From Oenanthe sinensis (taxonomy: Eukaryota > Streptophyta > Magnoliopsida > Apiales > Apiaceae), in assembly GCA_028671895.1 (NCBI GenBank), contig CM053795.1:10933501-10997500 (forward strand): a DNA stretch of 64,000 bases, written 5' to 3'. This document shows, in pieces, positions 1 to 9,877 of this stretch. Within the stretch, counting starts at the first letter, position 1. Each line of letters begins with the position of its first letter. Under the pieces are notes generated by a model, which saw nothing but the letters and a program-made list of their open reading frames with translations, did not search any database and was not told where the DNA came from. A program made the position numbers and the translations under genes.

Positions 1-3000
1 ATGGTTCGTTCGTACATTGAGAAGGTAAATTTTTCACTTTTAAATGTTTCATAAAATCATTACAACCTTCTTAAGGATTGCTTTACTATATGGGTGTATG
101 TAGAGATATCAAGGCAGAAATGTGAATTTCGAGTATAGTGGTGTTTGTTATAAGATTACATTGGATTTTAAGATTCATGTTGTTTCCTTCAATTATATTT
201 ACTGGTGTTATGCTATTGCCTTAATATTTTTCTCCAGTTGCCTGGTTAATTTTAAAGTATTTGAACTTCCTTTGTTCTTGATGTGGCAGCCTAACTGTAT
301 AATTCTGGCTGTTTCTCCTGCCAACCAAGATCTTGCTACCTCTGATGCAATAAAAATTTCGCGAGAAGTAGATCCCAGAGGTTAGATGTTGGTTGTATGA
401 TTTATTCTTTTCTGATTGCAACTACGTTAGGTTCTGAAATATTTACAATGGTTATAGGATAGGATTGAAGATAAGAAAGTATCCTGGAGTTACGAGCTGG
501 GGAATTTTTTATGGTTTTTGTTGTATTCTAGAGTATTGGCATAGATTTCAGTTGGATTTTTTCTGGACAGCTATTTGTCAAGTTACACATAATAGGCAAT
601 AAAAGGCACTATAGTACGTTACATGTTTAAATTCTTCTCAGGCGATGAGTATTGTGTACTATCCATTGATCTTGATGTCATACTTGGTGTTACGTATTAT
701 TTCTAAAAAAAGGTGCAACCATCCGGTCCTTTTAATGCATATACATACAGATACAGATACACATGTATATAATAAGTGATCATATTATGTCTTTTATCTT
801 GCTATTGTAATCTTTACATCCTTCGTCAGGGGCAAGTTGGGGTGGGGGATGAATGGTGTGTGTTGCTTTCCATATATGAATACTTGAAATGTGGAGAGCG
901 TGTGAAGTTCTAGAACACTGTTTGTGCCGGGCATTTTAAGCTTCTGAAGTCTGGACTTCTTAAATGAGAATTGTTACTCGAAGAAACGTCTCTGTCACCT
1001 AAAACGAAGGTCATTTGTTCAATGCAGAGTGCTATATGTGGCCATGCTAAACATAAATAACACTGGAAGTGGGAATTCTGATATGCATCTTTACATTTAC
1101 TTATATTCGTTGTCCACATTTTACGTGACTACAAAGTTAAGTATAACATGATATATTTCCATCGAGGTAATCTCCTCTTAACATAATGTATGTGGGAATA
1201 TGATTTTGAAAGAAAGCGTACTTCTGGGATGGAAATAGGATTGTATTAGATAAACCATTTTTTATCACTTACCTTTGGCTGAACTTTAAGTTTGCCTCCT
1301 AATAACCTAAGACTCCAATATTTAGATTTAAAGAGGCTTAATCTGAGAATAGGCAATAGTCGCAATACCGATCCAATTTTATCAAAATTTAAAATGGTGG
1401 TGGGTTCAATGAATTGTGTGTTTTCCCGAAGCTTATTGATCATCTTTAGTTCCTTTTTCCAGCGGAGAGGACATTTGGAGTTTTGACAAAGATTGATCTT
1501 ATGGACAAGGGTACTGATGCTGTTGACGTAAGTAGCCTAATGAAATGTAAATCAATATTGTTTGATTAATGTTTGAAGCACTATTTTCTTGGTTACTGAA
1601 GGCCTTTACTTATTGACTGATTGTTCCAGTTTATTATTTTGAACTGGGTAGCAAAAGGCACAAAATGAGAAGTGTTTAATAAAATGAAAGCAAGTCTCAT
1701 TTTTGCAGTAAAAACACCGTTACTTGTTTTTCTAGTTATGACTCAACTTATGCTCATCTTAAATTCAATGAACAAGAGGCATTTCAGTGGTAGTAGATTC
1801 CAGGAAGAAACAAACTCCTTAATATTGTTTGTTTATTTTGGTCTGCCTAGTTATTGAGGTATCTTTCTATACTAATAGTAGTTGGCTTCACAAGAAAGAG
1901 CTCTCTCGCCCCCTTATAAGTTGAACTCTCATATAACTTCACTTGAGCAAATTTCAGAAATTGACCAAAAATTTACTTAATTTTTGTTCTGCCTCAGTAT
2001 TTCAGTGGGTGGTAAAGAATATCTTCATCTAATCTTTCTTATAATTTAATATAAATTTTTACTGCTTGTGTTATTAAAAATTACTGAAGATTTCTCCCAA
2101 TTTGTTTTTCTCTGGTGGTCTCAGATATTAGAAGGGAAATCCTATAAGCTACAATTTCCATGGATTGGTGTTGTCAATCGGTCTCAAGCTGATATAAATA
2201 AAAGCGTGGACATGATTGCAGCCCGGCGTAAGGAGCGAGAATATTTTTCTAATTCTCCAGAGTACAGTCATCTTGCTAAGAGGATGGGCTCTGAACATCT
2301 AGGAAAAGTGCTTTCTAAAGTAGGCAACTTGTTCCTTCATTGAAGTGGCAAGGATAATTTGCATATGCCTCCTTTTTTGTCTTTGAGGATTGACACTTAC
2401 ATTTAACTTGGAAGTTGTGGCTAGGCAATGAGTTGCACGGTTATGCTAATTATCGCTGGTTTAATGTTTCAGCATTTGGAATCCGTCATCAAGTCCCGAA
2501 TCCCAGGTCTTCAGTCTTTGATTAATAAAACTATCATAGATTTGGAAACAGAATTAAGCCGCATTGGGAGGCCAATTGCCAGTGATGCTGGAGTAAGTAG
2601 CTCAATCTAATTGTTTCTTGTTTGTATTAATGAATCATGGCGTGGCTAAAAATTCTGAGATAGTCTGTGATCGAGTTGGGATCTTGTTGGTAAGTGAAGT
2701 TGCATACCCCAATGATCTTTAGCAACTGATGTAACCGTTGCCATGTAATTTGAGACACTCTTATAGCTAGGATTATTCTTCCTTTTTCGGGGGTGGGTGG
2801 GGTCGAGGGTAGGGGGATACTGTTACTTATTTGTGGAATGAGGTGTTTAATGTTGAATCAGTAAGCTATGCTCTTTAGCTAATTAGCAGGTTCTGGTTCG
2901 TTGGCATGTCCGTTTAATGTCAATGTTTGTTTTCCCTGTGCCGCATCTTAAATCGTGTGTAATAATTCCTTTTCTCCCACCATCATTGCAGGGAAAGTTA

Positions 3001-4931
3001 TATATGATCATGGAAATCTGCAGAAGCTTTGATCAAATTTTTAAAGAGCATCTTGATGGCATGTACGTACAGTTTAATTATTTCAACCATTAAACTTTTC
3101 AAGTTGATGTTTTACTATCAATCTGTTATTATATGTTATAATGATAAATTAATGTAGACGACCAGGTGGCGAAAAAGTATATCAGGTTTTTGATAATCAA
3201 CTTCCAGCGGCATTGAAAAGGTTACAATTTGACAAGCAACTAGCTATGGAAAATGTAAGAAAGCTTATCACTGAAGCTGATGGATATCAACCTCATCTGA
3301 TAGCTCCTGAACAAGGATATCGGCGTCTCATTGAATCTACCTTAGTTACTATCAAAGGTCCTGCTGAAGCAGCTGTTGATGCGGTATGCATATGATGTAC
3401 TAACAGTTTCTAACCCACGTACTATAGCCTAGGAGGTTGTAGCGATCTGATACTTAATCGTCAGTTGTCGAATCAATCTGTCGTCTTGATATATTTCCTA
3501 CCAATTGCAATTTTTTACCAAAGGAAAAGGCAGATTAAAAAGAAAAATGGAAATTAAAAAGCTTTTTAATGAGAACAGGACAGAAACATGGGTTGTATCC
3601 CTTCCAATTTACCAGTAACAGTGTAATTTAAAGCTGTAAGGATTCAAAATTTAACTGGCAAGACCTAATTGGTAAAAACATCACTTTTAGAAGTTTTATG
3701 TCCTATCAATTTATCATGTACGTTCATTTCTTATTTTGGAGTAGTCTTGAATGCATTGGTAATGGTACATATCGGAAAATTAAATAAATTGCCTTGATTT
3801 TCCTATTTGTTACTTTCACATAAGCATAAATTAAGACGTGTATCATATTCTGCCTGATCATCATATGATGCTCCAGAATTTAGATTAACAAGATGCCAAC
3901 ATAACCTGCATGATTGATATATGTTTGTAGTTTTAAGTTATTCGTTGGTTACATGGCTCCTAGGCACTGCTCCTTTGATTATGTTGCAGTTGATTAGCCT
4001 GCAATTCGAAGTTTACTTGATTCCTGTACTGTGGTCTCAGGTTCATGCCATACTGAAGGATTTGGTTCACAAATCAGTTAGTGAAACTGCGGTCAGTCTC
4101 TAGTTATCTTGCATCTTTGTTTTTCTGGAAATAGTGGTTTAGCATAGCACTGATAGGGACATTTTAAAACCTTTTTTTTTACTTATGAGACAGACGGTTG
4201 TTTACTTTTATGCTTATTAGTTTTGTTATGTATTGCTACTTTCTTATCCCACATAGGAGCTGAAGCAGTATCCATCGCTTAGAGTGGAAGTTTCAAGTGC
4301 TGCTGTTGAATCACTAGACAGGATGAAGGCTGAAAGCAGGAAAGCTACTCTACAACTAGTTGAAATGGAGTGTAGTTATTTGACAGTTGAATTCTTCCGG
4401 AAGCTTCCTCAAGATGTTGAGAAGGGTGGGAATCCAACACATTCGATCTTTGATCGGTATAATGATTCATATCTTCGTCGAGTCGGTAAGTGAGCATCAG
4501 AGGTTCTATTTTTATCAAATAATTTTAATTATTTAGCCATTCCATATTATATCATGTACAGGATCAAATGTTCTGTCATATGTCCATATGGTGGTTGGAA
4601 GCTTGAGGAACTCCATCCCAAAGTCTGTGGTGTATTGTCAAGTGCGTGAGGCCAAACGTAGCTTACTCGATCATTTCTTTACGGATTTAGGGAAAAAGGA
4701 GGTAAGAATCTCAATACTTCATTAGGTGTTTGCATTTTCAAAACACACTATGTAGCGTTATTATAGTATCAAAAAGGAATCCAAATTGTTTTTTTCTTGC
4801 AGGGGAAGCAATTGGGTAAATTGCTGGATGAGGATCCAGCTATAATGCAGAGGCGCTTAAATCTTGCTAAGAGGCTGGAGTTATACAGAACTGCCCAGAC
4901 TGAGATTGAAACGGTTGCCTGGGAGAAGTAG
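1..4931 (+). CDS. DRP1: Dynamin-related protein, DRP1 (phragmoplastin) type, 5'-truncated by window edge
   Basis: A large GTPase that pinches membranes at the plant cell plate and in clathrin-mediated endocytosis. Visible exons: 1-24, 290-380, 1463-1527, 2125-2319, 2473-2592, 2992-3062, 3158-3383, 4041-4091, 4257-4485, 4562-4701, 4803-4931. They join in frame to 446 residues ending in VAWEK and a TAG stop. The first visible codons (MVRSYIEK) lie inside the GTPase domain, so about 165 residues with the P-loop are outside the window; the ATG at base 1 is not the start. TKIDLMDKG is the G4 motif. The stalk (SRIPGLQSLINK, YQPHLIAPEQGYRRLI) and the GTPase effector domain (NSIPKSVVYCQVREAKRSLL) follow. 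There is no PH or proline-rich domain, as expected for DRP1. Wording such as HAILKDLVHKSV fits the DRP1A/B clade better than C/E. One oddity is DPRAERT at the 380/1463 junction, where Gly is usual. Confidence 0.96.
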
Positions 4932-6689
4932 ATGTGAAGATCTATTTTCTTCACAGTTTTCTTTGGCGGTAATAACTGGAGTTTAGCCATAGGAGAGGGT
5001 TGTATTCTTGATATGTGACTGAATATTTTTTCATAAACGGGAGCAAAGGGCTGGTAGGTATATTTGCCCTATTATCTTCTGTTCATATGATGTAGCTCAC
5101 TGTATCCACGGCGATATTTTGATTACATATATCTTAGTTTTTGCAACTCTTGTCTTTTTGCTGTTATTATAGACGTACTGAAAAGTGCATAGCTTACGTA
5201 CGAAACCATGTGAGGGCACAAGGGGGAGGAAAGATTATTATTATTGTGTTGCTACATTGCTAGCAACAATGAAGCTCACTCTCCCACGTGTGTCAATCAC
5301 CTGTGTCATTCTCAACTTTATCCGCAGAAAGCTGAGTTATAGTTAGCAATGTATTCACCACCTTGTCCATCTCTGTGTAATTTCATTCTCATCATTATCC
5401 GCAGTAAGGTAGGTTATAGTTAGCATGTATTCACCAACTTACGGTCCTTGCCCATCTATGTGTATGGTTCATGTATAGACGAGCACTACGAAACCATGTT
5501 CTAGTAAAAAGTACGATAATATTGCTCACAATTATGGCTAGATAAATGCTATTTTTATATCTGGGAGGCAGTCATATGTCAGAGAGTTATTATCTACGAT
5601 ATGAATTCTAAGCTAATCAGAGCTATTGGATCAGTAAGGTAAAATTACGAATTTACTCCACCTGACCGCTAGAACTGTGTTTGGCAACTCACTCCTAGTC
5701 CAGATTAAATACTAGTACTTTAAAATAAGTAGAAGCACAGTTTGATGTGTTGATTGGTGTTTTCTATATTATATATTTTATATATTGTATAAAGTATGGG
5801 AAAATTAATATAAAATAAAATTAATGTAGAATAGTTTTTAATGCAATTTAATTTGATTAGGATTCAAAATCAACCAAACAAATACTTTGATTTTTTAATT
5901 TACCTTTGATATTTGTAATTTCAATTTTCCATCAATTTTTTTATCACCATATCACAATAGATAAATAATTAAAAATATAGCATTAAAAAAATTTGATGGG
6001 GAATAAATTTAAATTAAACTAGTTTTTATATTGATAAACTAAATAAATGCGTTTTCTGTTTCATTTATAATATTTATGGATAAAATTTTATATTTTATTT
6101 AAACATATTAAATGAACACGTAATTATTAAAAGTACATATTAGATTTTCAAAAACATATTTAACAATTATTTTTTAATTTATTATAATTAATTAACATAG
6201 ACAAATTTAAAATATATGTATTGATTATTTCTTAATGGGAAGATGTTATATATTCATATTTTAAAGTGTCAATGATAATTTATTGGTTCTTAATGAGATA
6301 AAATTAATATTTTCTATTTATGTTAGTAGTTGAAATTTTAAATATACATTAAATATAAAATATGTATATCATTATATGTTAGTGTGATGTATCTAACCAA
6401 GTATCTGACTAAGTATCTAACTAATCAAAAGGATCTATCTAACTAAGTATCTAACTAATCAAAGGGGATCACTTGAGTAGATTGTATGATGTTTTATTTT
6501 CAAATAATATTGCATTATATATTCTTTTAAATTATGTTTTTGTTTTTTTCTTGTAACATATGTTCTGTTTTTAGACATTAAAGTTTTATTGTCTAAATTT
6601 CAATTTCAAGAGACATATGTACGTGTTTGGTTAGATGATAAAAAAATTTCGATGAAAGAAACTCAATTTTTACAGGGACATGGTTCTCA
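4932..6689. other. Intergenic region: 3' flank of the dynamin gene, AT-rich
   Basis: No gene is seen. The first 600 bases are probably 3'UTR and flank and hold an imperfect tandem duplication. From 5650 the base composition is strongly AT-rich. A possible small MITE lies near 5681-5880, where TGTTTGG and CCTA near the left edge mirror CCTAAT and CCAAACA at the right; no target-site duplication is evident. Short direct repeats built on GTATCTAACTAA occur at 6400-6460. Confidence 0.6.
5307..5464. repeat. Two-copy imperfect tandem duplication (about 77 bp)
   Basis: Copy one runs from 5307 and copy two from 5384. Both read CATTCTCA, then TTATCCGCAG, then GTTATAGTTAGCA, then GTATTCACCA and end in CATCT-TGTGTA. 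The copies differ by several substitutions and a small insertion. It lies just downstream of the dynamin gene. Confidence 0.8.
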
Positions 6690-7100
6690 TGTGGTTTAAT
6701 CCTTAGAGATCAGGAGGCAGATTCATCAAAACTAGAACTCGGAAATTTGCAGGTGAAGTTTCAGTAGTCGAAGTAGAAGCAACGGGAGTGTTGGAAGCTA
6801 TGAGATGGGCTAATTCACTGGGTTTGTACGAAGTGGATATTGAGAGTAATTCACAAATCTCAGTCCAAGCTATCTTAACAAAGCAGTAGAGAATTATTTG
6901 GAAGTTGGGTTGATTTTTCAAGAGTGTCGTAGATTATTGAATGATCGTAGAAATATTTCGATTTCCTTGTTAAAAAGCAAGCGAATAAGGTAGCTCATAT
7001 AGTTGCTAGAATACCTTGTGAAATCAATTGCTTTATTGATTTTATGACTCTTCCACAGTCTGTGTTGGAGCCCCATGTAAGCGAAAGTTTGATGATTTAA
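6690..7100 (+). pseudogene. Decayed LINE-type RNase H (RVT_3) fragment
   Basis: Translation gives RSGGRFIKTRTRKFAGE, then VEATGVLEAMRWANSLGL, then a strand reading VDIESNSQ. After a frame change comes ANKVAHIVARIPCEINC up to a TAA at 7098-7100. This is the order of the RNase H-like domain at the C-terminus of plant non-LTR retrotransposons and related RVT_3 proteins. In-frame stops at 6704-6706 and 6887-6889, and the frame change after about 6890, show that it is dead. No reverse transcriptase or poly-A tail is visible, so it is a fragment. Identification rests on the pattern of conserved residues only. Confidence 0.75.
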
Positions 7101-7654
7101 TGTTATAAACCAGTTTCAAAAGAAAGAAAAATGTTAGAGGTTTTAAATTTTATTCAAAAATAAATCTAAATTATCACATGTCATTCTCTAATCGATTAAA
7201 GGTTTATTAAATGTACTATATCCTCTGACATTTACATAAATAAAATCAATAAAAATGTTTGGACTATTATGAGTTAAGTTTGAACTATTATGAGTTAATA
7301 AGTTTGGATATAAATTTCTTTACAAAAAGAAAAGAAAGAAAGAGTTCGGATTTAAATGTTTCCTTGGTTAAATGAGAATCAAGAAAATAAAAAATGCATG
7401 CAGAGTGCGAAGAGAATGACCAGTAATTATAATTGTGACCACAAAATGAGAATTGTAAAACTTGGACTTCACATCTGTCAACTACGAAGAGTCTGTGTCT
7501 ACATATATGATGCCAGAAAAAAAACAGAGAGATTCAGGGAAGACCACTAATTTTGTTTGCTCCCCAACATCCGTTGAAATATTTTAGAAATGCAAAAAAG
7601 CATGCCTATCAAAATTCTCTTTGTCCGTCATTTGCAAGAAAGTCCCAATCAAAC
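7101..7654. other. Intergenic region and likely promoter/leader of the PR-1 gene
   Basis: AT-rich sequence with no supported gene. There are no in-frame ATGs ahead of 7655 in the frame of the downstream gene. ATATATG at about 7502-7508 could belong to a weak TATA element, but I cannot fix a transcription start. Confidence 0.4.
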
Positions 7655-8668
7655 ATGCACAGACAAAGAATAGGAATGTCCCATTTCCTCTTATCTCTTA
7701 TCCTCTCATCTCTTCTCATTGCCACCAGCGATCCCATTCCCGCATTGCCTGAACCATTAGCTGGCCTCCTTGCCACGCCCACGGTGACTGAACCACAAAA
7801 TGGCCCTGCCAACATTGACCCTGCAGTCGTCACCACCCCTTCTGAGCCAACGCCTGTACCAGAAGGCGAAGGCCCCAAAATTGACCCCGCGCAACCACAA
7901 CCACAACCCGAGGCCACACTTCCACAACCAGAACCCCAGGCCACGCTTCCACAACCAGAACCCCAGGCCACGCTTCCACAACCAGAACCCCAGGCCACGC
8001 TTCCACAACCAGAACCCGAGGCCACGCTTCCCCAAAATGTACCAGAAGCCGCTGGCACGCTTCCACGTACAGCCGCGGATTTGCTTTCGCATTTGCCAAA
8101 ACCCGGTGATCTGATTCACCATATACCCAAACCCAGTGACATCAACATAGATCCCGCCGCGCTTCCAAATTTAGTACCCAACAACGATCCACAAACACCA
8201 GATTCTCCATCATCAAATCCGGAAGACGGGAGCGTAGCGAAAGATTTCTTGTACTTCCACAATATTGCAAGGCGTCATGCAAAGCTGCCACCCATGGTTT
8301 GGGACGCGAAGCTGGAAGAATATGCAAGACAATACGCATCGCAACGTGCAAACGGTGACTGCAGCTTGGTTCATTCAATGGGACCGTATGGGGAAAATCT
8401 CTTCTGGGGTAGAGGATCTAAGTGGAGGCCTAGAGATGCAGTGAGAAAATGGATTAAAGAACATAAATTTTACGATCAAGATTCAAATGAATGCAAACAC
8501 GGAAGGACATGTGGACACTATACACAAATAGTGTGGAGGGATAGTACTCGGTTAGGATGTGCAGTTGCGAAATGTCTAAACGATGACACGTATACTGTTT
8601 GTTCCTATGATCCCCCAGGAAACTATCTGGGCGAGAAACCATCTATTCATTATACTCACCCTAATTAG
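7655..8668 (+). CDS. PR-1-like CAP-superfamily secreted protein with proline-rich repeat stalk
   Basis: An intronless gene of 337 aa. The first in-frame ATG is at 7655, with another at 7676. Either gives a signal peptide (core SHFLLSLILSSLLIATS) for secretion. Residues about 30-190 form a Pro/Gln/Glu-rich stalk with a nine-residue repeat, ATLPQPEPQ, in about four copies, encoded by 27 bp DNA repeats near 7915-8030. Residues about 196-332 are a CAP domain: FLYFHNIARRHAKLPPMVWD, LVHS, GENLFWG, CGHYTQIVW, then CSYDPPGN. The conserved His and Glu residues of the CAP cavity are present, as are the usual cysteines. Family knowledge: PR-1 proteins are defence-related apoplastic proteins that bind sterols. 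The long N-terminal extension is unusual for PR-1, which is typically about 160 aa. It may act as a wall-anchoring or spacer region; that is inference. Confidence 0.93.
   Translation: MHRQRIGMSHFLLSLILSSLLIATSDPIPALPEPLAGLLATPTVTEPQNGPANIDPAVVTTPSEPTPVPEGEGPKIDPAQPQPQPEATLPQPEPQATLPQPEPQATLPQPEPQATLPQPEPEATLPQNVPEAAGTLPRTAADLLSHLPKPGDLIHHIPKPSDINIDPAALPNLVPNNDPQTPDSPSSNPEDGSVAKDFLYFHNIARRHAKLPPMVWDAKLEEYARQYASQRANGDCSLVHSMGPYGENLFWGRGSKWRPRDAVRKWIKEHKFYDQDSNECKHGRTCGHYTQIVWRDSTRLGCAVAKCLNDDTYTVCSYDPPGNYLGEKPSIHYTHPN
7915..8030 (+). repeat. 27 bp coding tandem repeat (ATLPQPEPQ units)
   Basis: Four near-identical 27 bp units encode ATLPQPEPQ; the last ends in E instead of Q, and a partial fifth unit follows. 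The period is a multiple of three, so copy-number change keeps the frame. The opposite strand carries long open frames with glycine/tryptophan repeats, which are shadows of this array. Confidence 0.92.
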
Positions 8669-9663
8669 TATTATACCGCCCGCCTTCTTTTTTCTTTTAT
8701 TTTTTCTAGTGATATTTTATAGGAATCATCACTACCGTATGTTACTAATTCCAAACCAAAACATCCATGCCTCTAATTAGGTTGTATGTATATTGTACGA
8801 ATATCATTATCACAGATTTACTCACTTTTAATCATCTACTCTATATTTGTTTGGATAGATTCCTCCACTACTTGTATACTCTATATTCGATTTGATTATT
8901 GTTGTTTCGATTATTGTTCAAATTGAACTTGAATTTCATTTATTTTAGTTGAGTTTTGTAATAATTTTAATTGATTGAGAATATAGTTGAATCATTTGTA
9001 AGGCTAAGTGGTTGAGGTCTTACCACGTCCTGGCTTCCAATTAATTTTTGTTTAATTGAATTAAGTGATTAAATTATTTCATTTACAGTATGCAACCTCC
9101 TCATGCAATTAAATTCAACTTCACTGGTTCAAAATTAAAAATTAATTTTGATTATTACAGCCACGAATATGATTGTAAACTTGCAAACTGTTTGCGTGAT
9201 TCAAAATAGAGTTGAATTTGGTTGAAAAAATAGTTCCAATTATTATTTATCAAATTACAGTTGATTGATTATCAGTTGAGTTGAGTGTGAATTGATTGAT
9301 TTGCAGTATGCAACTATCATGCAATTATTATATTCAACTTCACAAGTTTCAAAAATTAAAATAATATTTGTGATTAATTTTGATTATTATAATTGGAGGT
9401 ATGATTATAAAATTGTAAACCGTATTTTTGTAAAAAAGTTTTAAAAAAATCATCTTTTCATAATTTTTTTAAAATCGTATTTTTACGAAATTCAAAAAGT
9501 ATTTTTATAAAAGAGTTTTTAACATCACTTAAAACAAATATGTAAAAGAGATCGAAGAGGACAGTCCCGTAGCAGTTTAATAAAAGAAATAATTTAGTGA
9601 AGTAATTCAAATTTGAAACCAGATATTGAGAAATGAGAAATGAAAAAATGGCGCTCCCGCGGC
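8669..9663. other. Intergenic region with a degenerate direct repeat
   Basis: The first part is the 3' flank of the PR-1 gene. Two related segments at about 9080-9190 and 9300-9421 share CAGTATGCAAC, ATTCAACTTCAC, AATTTTGATTATTA and ATGATTATAAA in the same order, so they are an old duplication about 220 bp apart. No gene is seen. Confidence 0.55.
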
Positions 9664-9671
9664 TATAAATA
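9664..9671 (+). promoter_or_regulatory. TATA box of the F-box gene
   Basis: TATAAATA stands 83 bases ahead of the chosen ATG, just after the GC-rich stretch GCGCTCCCGCGGC. A purine-rich GAGAGAGAGAG motif lies in the leader at about 9727-9737. Spacing is right for a transcription start near 9695. Confidence 0.6.
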
Positions 9672-9746
9672 TGGACAGTTGGGGTGGCATGAATTCAAAA
9701 CTTGAATTGATTGTTACAAAAAATTAGAGAGAGAGAGGAGCTTAAA

Positions 9747-9845
9747 ATGGGAAAACGACTTCGAAGAGGAAGATCAATCTGTTGCTGTGTCTCTCCTCGC
9801 TCTTCTCGATCCTTTCTCCCTTGGTATATATTCATCTCTCTCTGC

Positions 9846-9877
<32 letters not shown>

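Noticed and set aside
7609..8122. Long open frames on the minus strand and in other frames over the PR-1 stalk (Gly/Trp- or His/Asn-rich)
   Set aside because: They are shadows of the 27 bp repeat, which keeps all frames open; the plus-strand frame alone carries a signal peptide and CAP domain.
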